A DNA stretch of 64,000 nucleotides from IDS-8 sp040902105 (lineage in GTDB: Bacteria > Pseudomonadota > Gammaproteobacteria > Steroidobacterales > Woeseiaceae), in contig JBBDXW010000063.1 in NCBI GenBank assembly GCA_040902105.1, positions 17,745 to 81,744 on the forward strand, given 5' to 3'. The first letter of the stretch is position 1, and the number at the start of each line of letters is the position of its first letter. This document shows, piece after piece, positions 16,501-26,150 of the stretch. The position numbers and the translations under genes were made by a program. A model generated the notes under the pieces. That model was given only the letters and a program-made list of their open reading frames with translations, was not told the DNA's origin and searched no databases.

Positions 16501-19500
16501 TCAGGCCGCCGCGGAGCGGTCGTAACCCAGGATCGGGGACAGCCACCTTTCCATCTCGGCAATCGGCAGCCGCTTCCGCGCGGCCAGCGATTCGACCTGA
16601 TCGCGCCCGACCTGCCCTACCGAAAAATACCGGGCCTCGGGATGCGATAAATAGAACCCGCTGACCGCCGCGGTCGGCACCATCGCGTAGGACTCCGTCA
16701 GCCTGAGTCCGATCGAATGTTCGGCATCCAGCAACTGCCACAGGCTACCCTTCTCGGTATGGTCGGGACAGGCCGGATAACCGGGCGCCGGCCGAATGCC
16801 GCGATATTTTTCGTCGATCAGTTGCCGGCCGGACAGGCGCTCGTCCTTGTCGTAACCCCAGAATTCCTTGCGCACCCGCTCATGCAGATACTCGGCGAGT
16901 GCTTCGGCCAGGCGATCGGCCAGCGCTTTCAGGATGATGCTGCTGTAGTCGTCGTGGTCGGCCTCGAACCGGCGCACGTGCTCATCGATACCGATACCGG
17001 CCGTTACCGCAAAAGCCCCGATGTAATCTTCGAGGCCGCTATCCACAGGCGCCACGAAGTCCGCGAGGCAATCCTGCGACATGCCCGCTGGCTTTCCACG
17101 CTGCTGCCGCAAGTGGCAAAGTCTCAGCATCGACTCCTGCCGCGACTCGGCTTCGTACACGAGGATATCGTCGTCATCCACCGTATTGGCCGGGAAGAAG
17201 CCGAATGCAGTGCGGGCCTGAAGCCAGCGTTCGTCGATGATCCGGTCCAGCATTGCGTTGGCATCTTCGTACAGCGGCCGCACCGCACTTCCAACGGTCA
17301 CGTCCTGCAGGATGTCCGGGAACTTCCCGTGGAACTCCCAGGCATTGAAAAACGGCATCCAGTCGATGTAATGGCGCAAGTTGCGCAAGTCGATGTTGTC
17401 AAGAACCTTGCGCCCGGTAAACGCGGGTCTTGGCGGGACGTAACTGCTCCAGTCGCATCGATGCTTCCGTTGGCGGGCCTGCAACAGCGAGAGCTGCGGC
17501 GAAAGCCTCGATTTTCCAGCATGCCGCTCCCGGCGCGCGGCATTGTCGCGGCGGGTCTTCGTAACGAGTTCGTTTCTCGACACCGTTTCGACCAGCGCCT
17601 GCGCAACGCCGACCGAGCGCGATGCATCCTTCACGTAAATCACCGGTCCCTCGTAGTGCGGTTCGATTTTGACCGCCGTGTGCGCCGGCGACGTCGTCGC
17701 GCCGCCGATTAGAAGCGGCAGGCTGAACTTCAGCCGCTGCATTTCGCTTGCGACGTGCACCATCTCATCGAGCGACGGCGTAATGAGCCCTGAAAGACCG
17801 ACGATCTGAGCGTTTTCGCGCTTCGCGGTCTCCAGGATTTTTTCGCAGGGCACCATCACGCCCAGATCAATCACTTCAAAATTATTGCATTGCAAGACGA
17901 CGCCAACGATATTCTTGCCGATATCGTGAACGTCGCCTTTGACGGTTGCCATGACGATTCGTCCGTTGGATTTTCTGACACCGCCTTTTTCTTTCTCGAT
18001 GAATGGCACCAGGTGCCCGACGGCCTTTTTCATGACGCGCGCCGACTTGACAACCTGCGGCAGAAACATCTTGCCGGCGCCGAACAGGTCGCCGACCACG
18101 TTCATGCCGTCCATCAGCGGTCCTTCGATTACATCCAGCGGCCGTTTCGCGGCCAGGCGCGCCTCTTCGGTGTCCGTAATGACGAATTCGTCGATGCCGT
18201 TGACCAGCGCGTGCTCCAGTCGCTTGCCAACGGGCAGTTCGCGCCAGCTCAGGTCCTTTTCCCTGGCTTTCTGACCGCTGGCCTGACCCTTGTATGACTC
18301 GGCAACCTCGAGCAATCGCTCGGTGGCATCATCGCGCCGATTGAGTATGACGTCCTCGACCGCATTGCGAAGATCCTCAGGCAAGTCTGCGTAGATTGCG
18401 AGCTGGCCCGCGTTGACGATCCCCATATCCATGCCGGCCCGAATGGCGTGGTACAGGAACACGGAGTGAATCGCCTCGCGCACGATGTTATTGCCGCGAA
18501 ACGAGAACGACACGTTGCTGACGCCGCCGCTCACGAGCACGTGCGGAAGGGTCTCCTTGATTCGCCGGGTTGCCTCGATGTAGTCGAGGCCGTAACGATT
18601 GTGTTCCTCGATACCGGTCGCAACCGCAAAGATATTCGGGTCGAAAATGATGTCAGCCGGGTCGAAGCCGACTTTCTTCGTCAGAATGTCGTGGCAGCGC
18701 CGGCAGATATCCACTTTGCGATCGACGCTATCCGCCTGTCCCTGTTCGTCGAACGCCATGACGACGACAGCGGCGCCGTAGTCGTGCACCAGCCGCGCCT
18801 GCCTGATGAAAGATTCTTCGCCTTCTTTCAAGCTGATCGAATTGACGATTCCTTTACCCTGCACGCACCGCAGCCCCGTCTCGATCACCGTCCATTTGGA
18901 GGAATCGATCATCACGGGTACGCGAGCGACATCCGGTTCCGAAGCGATGAGGTTCAGATACGTTTGCATCGCCTTTTCGGAATCGAGCATGCCCTCGTCC
19001 ATGTTGACGTCGACGATCTGCGCGCCATTTTCCACTTGCTGCCGCGCGATCTGCACGGCCTCGGCATAGTTGCCCGCTTCGATCAGGCGTCGGAAATGCG
19101 CCGACCCGGTGACGTTGCTGCGCTCCCCGACGTTGACGAACAGGTCGTCCGGGCCGAGATTCAACGGCTCGAGCCCCGCCAGGCGGCATCGGACCGGCGG
19201 TGTCGGGATCCGTCGCGGTGCCTTGCCCCTGACGGCTTCGCGCAGCTGGCGAATGTGCTCCGGCGTCGTTCCACAACAGCCGCCGACCAGGTTGACCAGA
19301 CCGCTGGATGCGAACTCGCCGACGATTTCCGCCATCTGTTCCGGCGTTTCGTCGTACTCGCCGAACTCGTTCGGCAAACCGGCATTCGGATGCGCGCTGA
19401 CCCCGGTGTCGGCAATTCTCGAAAGCTCGGCCACGTACGGCCGCAGATCGGCGGCGCCGAGCGCACAGTTGAGCCCGATCAGAAACGGCCTGGCGTGACG

Positions 19501-20208
19501 CACCGAGTTCCAGAAAGCCTCGGTCGTCTGGCCCGACAAGGTCCGTCCGGAGGCGTCGGTAATCGTTCCGGAAATCATGACCGGCAACTCGATTCCCAGA
19601 GCTTCGAAACTTCGGCGAATCGCAAATATCGCCGCTTTGGCGTTGAGGGTGTCGAAGATCGTCTCGACCATCAGGAAATCCACCCCGCCGTCGATCAGTG
19701 CTGTCGCGGCATCCTGGTACGTTTCGGCGAGACGCTCGAAGGTGATATTGCGGTAGCCGGGATCGTTGACATCAGGCGATATGGACGCGGTCCGGTTGCT
19801 CGGACCCAGGATGCCTGCGACAAACTTTGGCTCGCCACTTCGCGAGGCGAAGCTGTCGGCCGTCTCGCGCGCGATTCGCGCCGCCGCGCGATTCAGATCG
19901 GGGACCAGCGACTCCATGCCGTAATCGCCCATCGATGGGGCGTTCGAATTGAAGGTGTTGGTTTCAATGATGTCGGCGCCCGCTTCGAGAAACTGCCGGT
20001 GAATGTCCTGGATGAGTTGGGGACGCGTGATCGACAGCAGGTCGTTGTTGCCCTTCAGATCCCGCTCCCAGTCGCGGAAACGCTCGCCTCGAAAATCGTC
20101 CTCCGTCAGGCGGTAGCTCTGGATCATCGTGCCCATGGCGCCGTCCAGAAGCAGAATTCGCTCGGTCAGGAGTTTTTTGAGCAGCGTTGTTCTTTGCTCG
20201 CGTTGCAT
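16501..20208 (-). CDS. metH: Cobalamin-dependent methionine synthase
   Basis: 1235 aa, full length. Four modules in order: homocysteine domain with zinc Cys in 'IGLNCALGAADL' and 'VGGCCGTTPEHI'; pterin domain ('NVGERSNVTGSAHFRRLI'); B12 domain with the cobalt ligand in 'DVHDIGKNIVGVVL'; and the C-terminal SAM-dependent reactivation domain ending 'SPILGYDRSAAA'. It methylates homocysteine using methyl-tetrahydrofolate. The start ATG 20208 has GAGG 8 nt upstream; ATG 20214 is too close to it. It follows metF by 10 nt, so the two are one operon. Confidence 0.97.
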   Translation of the reverse strand: MQREQRTTLLKKLLTERILLLDGAMGTMIQSYRLTEDDFRGERFRDWERDLKGNNDLLSITRPQLIQDIHRQFLEAGADIIETNTFNSNAPSMGDYGMESLVPDLNRAAARIARETADSFASRSGEPKFVAGILGPSNRTASISPDVNDPGYRNITFERLAETYQDAATALIDGGVDFLMVETIFDTLNAKAAIFAIRRSFEALGIELPVMISGTITDASGRTLSGQTTEAFWNSVRHARPFLIGLNCALGAADLRPYVAELSRIADTGVSAHPNAGLPNEFGEYDETPEQMAEIVGEFASSGLVNLVGGCCGTTPEHIRQLREAVRGKAPRRIPTPPVRCRLAGLEPLNLGPDDLFVNVGERSNVTGSAHFRRLIEAGNYAEAVQIARQQVENGAQIVDVNMDEGMLDSEKAMQTYLNLIASEPDVARVPVMIDSSKWTVIETGLRCVQGKGIVNSISLKEGEESFIRQARLVHDYGAAVVVMAFDEQGQADSVDRKVDICRRCHDILTKKVGFDPADIIFDPNIFAVATGIEEHNRYGLDYIEATRRIKETLPHVLVSGGVSNVSFSFRGNNIVREAIHSVFLYHAIRAGMDMGIVNAGQLAIYADLPEDLRNAVEDVILNRRDDATERLLEVAESYKGQASGQKAREKDLSWRELPVGKRLEHALVNGIDEFVITDTEEARLAAKRPLDVIEGPLMDGMNVVGDLFGAGKMFLPQVVKSARVMKKAVGHLVPFIEKEKGGVRKSNGRIVMATVKGDVHDIGKNIVGVVLQCNNFEVIDLGVMVPCEKILETAKRENAQIVGLSGLITPSLDEMVHVASEMQRLKFSLPLLIGGATTSPAHTAVKIEPHYEGPVIYVKDASRSVGVAQALVETVSRNELVTKTRRDNAARRERHAGKSRLSPQLSLLQARQRKHRCDWSSYVPPRPAFTGRKVLDNIDLRNLRHYIDWMPFFNAWEFHGKFPDILQDVTVGSAVRPLYEDANAMLDRIIDERWLQARTAFGFFPANTVDDDDILVYEAESRQESMLRLCHLRQQRGKPAGMSQDCLADFVAPVDSGLEDYIGAFAVTAGIGIDEHVRRFEADHDDYSSIILKALADRLAEALAEYLHERVRKEFWGYDKDERLSGRQLIDEKYRGIRPAPGYPACPDHTEKGSLWQLLDAEHSIGLRLTESYAMVPTAAVSGFYLSHPEARYFSVGQVGRDQVESLAARKRLPIAEMERWLSPILGYDRSAAA

Positions 20209-20218
20209 TCGCATTTCC

Positions 20219-21136
20219 TCAGGCGGCAGCCTGTTGCGCCCGGACGCCCAGTGCATGACAGATTGCATAGGTCAGTTCGGAACGGTTGAGCGTGTAAAAA
20301 TGAAATTCCTCGATGCCTTCTTTCTGCAGCTGCCTGACTTGCTCGATGGCCACGCTGGCCGCAATCAGGCGGCGCGTCTCAGGATCGTCGTCCAGTCCCT
20401 GGAAACGTTCGTGCAACCAGGTGGGCACCGTGGCCCCGCACTGCGCGGCGAACCGTTGCAGTTGCGGGAAACGGGTAATAGGGAGAATGCCGGGGACGAT
20501 TGCGGTTTCGATCCGATGCCTGGCGCAGCGGTCGCGAAAACGCAGATACATGTCGACGTCGAAAAAAAACTGCGTGATCGCGCGCGACGCACCGGCGTCG
20601 ATCTTGCGTTTCAGATTATCGAGATCGACCGTTGCATTCCGTGCTTCGGGGTGAACTTCCGGATACGCGGCGACCGATACGTCGAAGTCTGCGACCTTCT
20701 TCAGGCCGGCGACGAGATCGGCCGCGTAGGCGTAGCCGTCGGGGTGCGGCGCATATTGTCCGTTTCCGGGCCCATTTCCCGCTTCATTAGCTGCCTGGTT
20801 TGCCGCCATCGGGCGGGGCGGATCGCCGCGCAGCGCGACCAGGTGCCGGACGCCCATGTCCCAGTAGTCGCGGGCGATGTCGTCGATCTCACCCTTGCTG
20901 GCGCCTACGCAAGTGAGGTGCGGCGCGGCAGTCAGCGGCGTCTCCTTCAATATGCGCGCCACTGCGGCGTGCGTGCGTTCGCGAGTCGAACCGTCCGCGC
21001 CATAAGTCACGGAGACAAACCGCGGCGACAGCACGGCCAATCGCTCGATCGACGCCCACAACGTCTTCTCCATTTCCTCGGACTTCGGCGGGAAAAATTC
21101 AAAGGAGACTTTGGTCGATGCAATCGTTTCGTTCAT
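20219..21136 (-). CDS. metF: 5,10-methylenetetrahydrofolate reductase
   Basis: 305 aa. 'KVSFEFFPPKSEEMEKTLW', 'FVSVTYGADGS', 'HLTCVGASKGEI' and 'LVALRGDPP' are the FAD-barrel signatures, and 'GASRAITQFFFDVDMY' is conserved. It makes the methyl-tetrahydrofolate used by MetH, whose gene follows by 10 nt. Together with the upstream sahR-like regulator this forms a dedicated SAM-cycle operon. The 50-nt spacer before it contains several GAGTC/GGGTC pentamers, which I cannot interpret. Confidence 0.97.
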   Translation of the reverse strand: MNETIASTKVSFEFFPPKSEEMEKTLWASIERLAVLSPRFVSVTYGADGSTRERTHAAVARILKETPLTAAPHLTCVGASKGEIDDIARDYWDMGVRHLVALRGDPPRPMAANQAANEAGNGPGNGQYAPHPDGYAYAADLVAGLKKVADFDVSVAAYPEVHPEARNATVDLDNLKRKIDAGASRAITQFFFDVDMYLRFRDRCARHRIETAIVPGILPITRFPQLQRFAAQCGATVPTWLHERFQGLDDDPETRRLIAASVAIEQVRQLQKEGIEEFHFYTLNRSELTYAICHALGVRAQQAAA

Positions 21137-21186
21137 TCAAGGTCCCAAGAGAGTCGAGTCAGCAGAGTCGGGTCAACACCGTCGAG

Positions 21187-22083
21187 TCAAGCAGCGGCGG
21201 AGTTCGCTTCGGAGCGGGTTGCAACGCACAGCAGCCAGTCGGGCTTTTTCTCCGACGCGAATCGGGCCGGCGCGAGCCGCAAACCCGCAGACGCGCTCCA
21301 CCCGGCCAGTAACTTCTGCAGTTCCATCGCGGAGCGGGTCCGCAGGGCTTGCAGGACGACTACACGGCCGCCGGGATGAAGCAGGCGCTTCGCTTCACCG
21401 AGCGCCTGCACCGGGTACCGCGCATCGGCGAGGACGTCGTCCAGGATTATGGTGTCGAACTCGCCGTCCTCGAACGGCAGGCGATACATGTCGCCCTGAC
21501 GCAAGCTGCAATTCGGCATGCCGGCGAGCATGAGATCGGTCCGCGCAAGCTGCCGCGCGTCGGCGTCGATGTCGACACCGACCGCGCGATTCGCGCGACT
21601 CGCGAGAAGCTTCAGCAAGCGCCCGCGGCCGCAGCCGATATCGAGCAGATTGCCGATCGGCGCCGTCACCGTCAGGTCGAGCAACAGGCGATGCAAGGCG
21701 CGAGGGATCGCGTCGCCCGGCGCCGCAAGCGCCCGGGGTTCCCGTTTGCCTATGCCACGCGCCTCACGCAAACGCCCGGCGTCCGCGACCATGACCGGGT
21801 CGGCGTCGGGGATCAGCTCGAGCAGCCGCCGGCCTGCACCGGCTTTACCCTGCGACGCAGGAACCCGGTAGTAAACCCGCTTGCCATCGCGAAAACGCTC
21901 CAGCAGCGCGGCCTCGCAAAGTTTCTTCAAATGCTGCGACACGCGCGGCTGACTCAGCCCGATCGCCTGCGTCAGCTCCGAGACACTGCATTCCCCCTGG
22001 CGACAAAGCGCCAGCAGCCGCAGGCGGATCGGGTCCGCAAGGGTCTTAAGCTGCAGCAGCAGATGCTCGGTCGGGCCTTCCAT
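21187..22083 (-). CDS. sahR: SahR-type regulator: ArsR HTH fused to a methyltransferase fold
   Basis: 298 aa. Residues 1-95 form an ArsR winged helix ('LKTLADPIRLRLLALC', recognition helix 'GLSQPRVSQHLKKLC') without metal-site cysteines at the usual places. Residues 140-290 form a SAM-methyltransferase fold ('LLDIGCGRGRLLKLL', 'LPFEDGEFDTIILDDVL'). This is the design of SahR, a repressor that releases DNA when it binds S-adenosylhomocysteine and controls metF, metH, metE and ahcY in many Proteobacteria. Its place directly upstream of metF-metH supports that role. The alternative is an uncharacterised ArsR-methyltransferase. Confidence 0.85.
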   Translation of the reverse strand: MEGPTEHLLLQLKTLADPIRLRLLALCRQGECSVSELTQAIGLSQPRVSQHLKKLCEAALLERFRDGKRVYYRVPASQGKAGAGRRLLELIPDADPVMVADAGRLREARGIGKREPRALAAPGDAIPRALHRLLLDLTVTAPIGNLLDIGCGRGRLLKLLASRANRAVGVDIDADARQLARTDLMLAGMPNCSLRQGDMYRLPFEDGEFDTIILDDVLADARYPVQALGEAKRLLHPGGRVVVLQALRTRSAMELQKLLAGWSASAGLRLAPARFASEKKPDWLLCVATRSEANSAAA

Positions 22084-22088
22084 AAACG

Positions 22089-22106
22089 TATAACGATATC
22101 TTTATA
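22089..22106. promoter_or_regulatory. Candidate SahR operator
   Basis: TATAACGATATCTTTATA is an 18-bp palindrome centred on GATATC with a single mismatched pair. It lies 5 nt upstream of the sahR start, where a repressor would block the sahR-metF-metH operon. It is far more AT-rich than its surroundings. Assignment to SahR is by position and symmetry only. Confidence 0.55.
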
Positions 22107-22232
22107 TATAAGACAGAGCAGTCTACCACGGCTTTTGCGGCCCAATCACTGATTTGCTGCGGCGCCGCTAAAACGCGAGGGGTGCGGTGCGGGATGTACA
22201 GGAACTGCGGCCCCGATGAAGTCTGGCAAGAA

Positions 22233-22316
22233 GCGGGCGTGCTGCCTCAGGGGTGTTCCACAAAGCGAGTTTCCCGTGTCTGAGCGACTGGAATACCCCT
22301 GAGGCAGCGCGCCCGC
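22233..22316. repeat. Long palindrome between sahR and hslO
   Basis: 28-bp arms at 22233-22260 and 22289-22316 (two mismatches) share the core CTGCCTCAGGGG/CCCCTGAGGCAG around a 28-nt loop. It lies in a 257-nt gap downstream of hslO and upstream of the sahR promoter region; no gene is visible in that gap. It could act as a terminator for hslO. Confidence 0.8.
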
Positions 22317-22340
22317 GTCGCCCGGCCGCGGTCCGGATTT

Positions 22341-23216
22341 TCAGTGCACGGTGTCGGAGGGCGGAACGTGGGGCTCGCCGAATATCTGGCTTACGTCGAT
22401 CGCATCGAAGCTGCGCGTCCGCCCGCAGTATTCGCAGGTGACTTCAACCTTGCCCTGCTCGGCCAGGACTTCACGCGTTTCCCCTTCGCCCAGGAGCTTG
22501 AGCACGTCTTCCGCGCGCCGCCGCGAGCAGCGGCAACGAAAGTGCGCCTCGCGGGGCCTGAACAGGCGCAGGTCGTCTTCGGCGAAGAGGCGGCCCAGTA
22601 AAGCGGGACTCAGGCCGTCTGCGACGTCGCAGACGCGCAGGGTTGAGGCGAGCAGGCCTAAGCGGCGCCAGTCGTCGGCGACGGGGCTTTGCTCGCCGGG
22701 CATTTGCTGCAGCAATATGCCGCCGCAGCAATTGCGATCGCTGACAAGCTGCAGGTGACTCGGTATCTGCGCGGAACGTTCGTAATAGTTTTCGATGCTG
22801 TCGGCCAGGGAATCGCCGCTGACTTCGACGATGCCCTGGTAGGGGCGTTCCATGACGCCGGCGTCGACGGTGATGGCGCAACGGGCCTTGCGCACGAGTT
22901 CAGCGAAGGCGATGTCCTCTTCGAGGGGCGTTGCGCTGGCCATGCCGCGAAGCTCGAGATCGCTGGTGCATTGCACGACGAGCATGGCGAGCGGTCCCTC
23001 GCCGCTGATCTGCAATGTGATCGAACCCTCGAACTTGAGGCTCTGGGCAATGAGCGCGCTGGCGGCGGCGGAATGTCCGAGCGTCTCCAGCACCGGTTGC
23101 TCGTAGTTGTGACCGAGCAGCATGCGGTGCCATGACTTCTGCAACTGGATGATTGCGCCGCGAATCGGGAGTGCCTCGAAAACAAACGGCATGACGATGT
23201 CGTTTTGCGCCGTCAT
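22341..23216 (-). CDS. hslO: Hsp33 redox-activated chaperone
   Basis: 291 aa from ATG 23216, which overlaps the gatB stop (TGATG). The C-terminal zinc switch is intact: Cys228 and Cys230 in RCRC, Cys261 and Cys264 in CEYC. Hsp33 is a cytoplasmic holdase switched on when oxidation of these cysteines releases zinc. Being the last gene of gatC-gatA-gatB-hslO is unusual, since the partners make Gln-tRNA; the overlap suggests translation coupled to gatB. Confidence 0.95.
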   Translation of the reverse strand: MTAQNDIVMPFVFEALPIRGAIIQLQKSWHRMLLGHNYEQPVLETLGHSAAASALIAQSLKFEGSITLQISGEGPLAMLVVQCTSDLELRGMASATPLEEDIAFAELVRKARCAITVDAGVMERPYQGIVEVSGDSLADSIENYYERSAQIPSHLQLVSDRNCCGGILLQQMPGEQSPVADDWRRLGLLASTLRVCDVADGLSPALLGRLFAEDDLRLFRPREAHFRCRCSRRRAEDVLKLLGEGETREVLAEQGKVEVTCEYCGRTRSFDAIDVSQIFGEPHVPPSDTVH

Positions 23217-24649
23217 CAGTACTTCAAACGCTCCTTCAGAATCCTGTTGACCTCCGCCGGGTTGGCCTTGCCGCGGGTTTCTTTCATCACCTGGCCGACA
23301 AAAAAGCCCAGAAGCCTGTCCTTGCCGCCGCGATACTCCGCAACCTGTTCGGGGTTCGCCCCGATGACCGCGTCGACCACGGATTCGATGGCGGACGAAT
23401 CGGTGATCTGGCGCAGGCCGCGGGCTTCGATGATGTCGTCTGCGTTGCCGTCGCCCGCCCACATTTCCTCGAAAACCTCTTTTGCGATCTTGCCCGAGAT
23501 GGTGTTGTCGGCGATGCGCGCCAGCAGCCCGGCGAGTGCGTCCGGCGATATCCGGCTTGCCTCGATGTCGAGGCCGTCGCGGTTCAGTGCCGCCGACAGA
23601 TCGCCGATGATCCAGTTCGCGGCGAGCCGCCCGTCGGCCTTGTTCGCGGTGCTCTCGAAGTAATCGGCAACCGGGCGGCTCATCGCCAGCTGGTCGGCGT
23701 CGGCCGGCCGGAGCCCGTATTGCGATACGAACCGTTGCCGTTTCGCGTCCGGCAGTTCCGGCAACATTTCGCCTGTCTCGCGAATGAAGGCTTCGTCGAT
23801 TACGATCGGCAGCAGGTCCGGGTCGGGAAAGTAGCGATAATCGTTGGCCTCTTCCTTGCTGCGCATCGGTCGGGTTTCGTTGCGCTCCGCATCGTAAAGC
23901 CTGGTTTCCTGCAGGACCGTGCCGCCGTCCTCGAGCACCCCTGTCTGCCGTTCGATCTCGTAGTTGATGGCTTTCTCCACGAAGCGGAACGAATTGAGGT
24001 TCTTGAGTTCTGTGCGGGTGCCCAGCTTCTGCCGCCCGCGCGGACGAATGGAGACGTTGGCATCGCAGCGAAAGGAGCCTTCCTGCATGTTGCCGTCCGA
24101 AATGCCGAGATAGCGCACCAGCGTATGAATCTTGCGCATGTAAGCGACCGCCTCTCTGGCGGAGCGAAGATCGGGCTCCGAGACGATTTCGAGTAACGGC
24201 GTGCCGGCGCGGTTCAGGTCGATACCGGTGAACTCGTCGAGGCCCGCGTGCACGGACTTGCCGGCATCCTCTTCCAGGTGCGCGCGGGTGATGCCGATGC
24301 GCTTTTCCCTGCCCTCCTCGTCCAGGATCGTGAGCGTCCCCCGCGAGACAATCGGCAGTTCGTACTGGCTGATCTGGTAACCCTTGGGCAAATCCGGGTA
24401 GAAGTAATTCTTGCGCGCGAGGATGGAGCGCGGTGCGATGGTCGCATTCACGGCAAGCCCGAACTTGCAGGCCATGCGCACAACTTCGCCGTTCAGGACC
24501 GGCAGCACGCCCGGATAACCCAGATCTATCAGCGAGGCCTGCGTGTTCGGCTCCGCTCCATAGGTCGTCGGAGCTCCGGAGAAGATCTTGCTGGCGGTCG
24601 CGAGCTGCGTATGGATCTCGAGCCCGATCACCGCTTCCCAGTCGCTCAT
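23216..24649 (-). CDS. gatB: Asp/Glu-tRNA amidotransferase subunit B
   Basis: 477 aa. 'EAVIGLEIHTQLATASKIF', 'DLGYPGVLPVLN', 'PKGYQISQYELPI' and 'DLNRAGTPLLEIVSEPD' are standard GatB blocks, with the C-terminal YqeY-like tRNA-binding domain ending 'ANPAEVNRILKERLKY'. It is the kinase/transamidase subunit that recognises mischarged Glu-tRNA(Gln) or Asp-tRNA(Asn). The start overlaps the gatA stop by 4 nt. Confidence 0.97.
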   Translation of the reverse strand: MSDWEAVIGLEIHTQLATASKIFSGAPTTYGAEPNTQASLIDLGYPGVLPVLNGEVVRMACKFGLAVNATIAPRSILARKNYFYPDLPKGYQISQYELPIVSRGTLTILDEEGREKRIGITRAHLEEDAGKSVHAGLDEFTGIDLNRAGTPLLEIVSEPDLRSAREAVAYMRKIHTLVRYLGISDGNMQEGSFRCDANVSIRPRGRQKLGTRTELKNLNSFRFVEKAINYEIERQTGVLEDGGTVLQETRLYDAERNETRPMRSKEEANDYRYFPDPDLLPIVIDEAFIRETGEMLPELPDAKRQRFVSQYGLRPADADQLAMSRPVADYFESTANKADGRLAANWIIGDLSAALNRDGLDIEASRISPDALAGLLARIADNTISGKIAKEVFEEMWAGDGNADDIIEARGLRQITDSSAIESVVDAVIGANPEQVAEYRGGKDRLLGFFVGQVMKETRGKANPAEVNRILKERLKY

Positions 24650-26121
24650 TCGAAACCCTCCGGACAGGCTTCGTGCCAGTCAGTCAGCAACTGATACTGG
24701 TGTGCGACGTTCAGAATCCTGTCTTCCGCGAAATGCGGGCCTACGAGCTGCAGGCCAACCGGCAGCTTGTCGACGAAGCCGCAGGGCACGGAGATGCCCG
24801 GCAGCCCCGCGAGGTTGGCGCCGATGGTGTAGATGTCGTTCAGGTACATGGTGATCGGGTCACTTGTTTTCTCGCCGAGCCCGAATGCCGTCGTCGGTGC
24901 AGTCGGCCCGGCTATGACGTCCACGTCGCGGAACGCATTCTTGAAATCCTGCCCGATCAACTGCCGCACTTTCTGTGCCTTGAGGTAATACGCGTCATAA
25001 TATCCGGCCGACAATACGTAGGTGCCGGTCATGATGCGGCGCTTGACCTCGGCACCGAACCCTTCGCCGCGACTGCGGCAATAGAGATCGAGCAGGTCCC
25101 TGGGGTTCCTGGCGCGATGACCGAAGCGAACGCCGTCGAATCGCGACATGTTCGACGAGCACTCGGCCGGCGCAACGACATAGTAAGTCGGCACCGACAA
25201 GGCGAGATTCGGCAGATCGACCTCGACCAGGCTGGCGCCTTCCCGGCGCAGCAGGTCCAGCGCATCCCTGACGCGAGCGGCACATCGTGGGTCGAGGCCT
25301 TCGTCGAAGTGCTGGCGCACGATGCCTATCTTCACGCCTTCAAGCGGTCGACCGAGGGTCGCGCCGTAGTCTGGAACGGGATGATCGACGGAGGTTGAAT
25401 CCCGCTCGTCGAAGCCGGCGATGATGCCGAGCAGCGTCGCGGCGTCTTCCACACTGCGCGTGATGACGCCGGCCTGATCGAGGCTGGACGCGAACGCGAC
25501 CATGCCATGCCGCGAGACTCTGCCGTAAGTCGGCTTCAGGCCGACCGTTCCGGTCAATGCGGCGGGCTGGCGGATCGATCCGCCGGTGTCGGTACCGGTC
25601 CCAGCGGGCACCAGCCTCGCAGCGACCGCGGCGGCCGAGCCGCCGGACGAGCCGCCGGACGAACGGCTGGCGTCCCAGGGATTGGCGACCGGGCCGAAAT
25701 AGCCGGTCTCGCTCGACGACCCCATGGCGAACTCGTCCATGTTGGTCTTGCCGAGCATGATGCAGCCGGCGTTCTTCAGTCGTTCAACGACCGTCGCGTC
25801 ATAAGGCGACACAAAGTTACCGAGAATGCGCGAGCCGCAGGTCGTAAGAACGCCGCGGGTGCAGAACAGGTCCTTGTGCACGATCGGCACGCCGTTCAAG
25901 GGCGGCGCATCGCCATTCGCGCGCGCCTTGTCAGCGGCGTCAGCCGCGGTCCGCGCCTGGTCGCCGGTGACGGTTATGAAGGCATTGAGGCGCTCTTGGG
26001 TCGCCGCGATGCGCTCGAGCAGCGTCTCCGTCAGCGCCCTTGCAGAAAACTCGCCGTCCTTGATACCGCGTGCAAGCTCGGTGAGCGTTCGAACATGCAA
26101 GGCGCCAGCAGTCACACTCAT
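24646..26121 (-). CDS. gatA: Asp/Glu-tRNA amidotransferase subunit A
   Basis: 491 aa. The amidase-signature Ser-cisSer-Lys triad is visible: Lys in 'NGVPIVHKDLFCTRG', and Ser residues in 'SSGGSSGGSAAAVAA' and 'GTGTDTGGSIRQPA'. It releases ammonia from glutamine for amidation of the tRNA-bound residue. It is the middle gene of gatC-gatA-gatB, 29 nt after gatC. Confidence 0.97.
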   Translation of the reverse strand: MSVTAGALHVRTLTELARGIKDGEFSARALTETLLERIAATQERLNAFITVTGDQARTAADAADKARANGDAPPLNGVPIVHKDLFCTRGVLTTCGSRILGNFVSPYDATVVERLKNAGCIMLGKTNMDEFAMGSSSETGYFGPVANPWDASRSSGGSSGGSAAAVAARLVPAGTGTDTGGSIRQPAALTGTVGLKPTYGRVSRHGMVAFASSLDQAGVITRSVEDAATLLGIIAGFDERDSTSVDHPVPDYGATLGRPLEGVKIGIVRQHFDEGLDPRCAARVRDALDLLRREGASLVEVDLPNLALSVPTYYVVAPAECSSNMSRFDGVRFGHRARNPRDLLDLYCRSRGEGFGAEVKRRIMTGTYVLSAGYYDAYYLKAQKVRQLIGQDFKNAFRDVDVIAGPTAPTTAFGLGEKTSDPITMYLNDIYTIGANLAGLPGISVPCGFVDKLPVGLQLVGPHFAEDRILNVAHQYQLLTDWHEACPEGFE

Positions 26122-26150
26122 TGATCAGCCGATTTGCTTGCCTGAAACAG

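Noticed and set aside
18448..20289. A 613-codon open frame antisense to metH
   Set aside because: It lies wholly opposite conserved MetH domains and its translation has no family features; a shadow of the coding strand.
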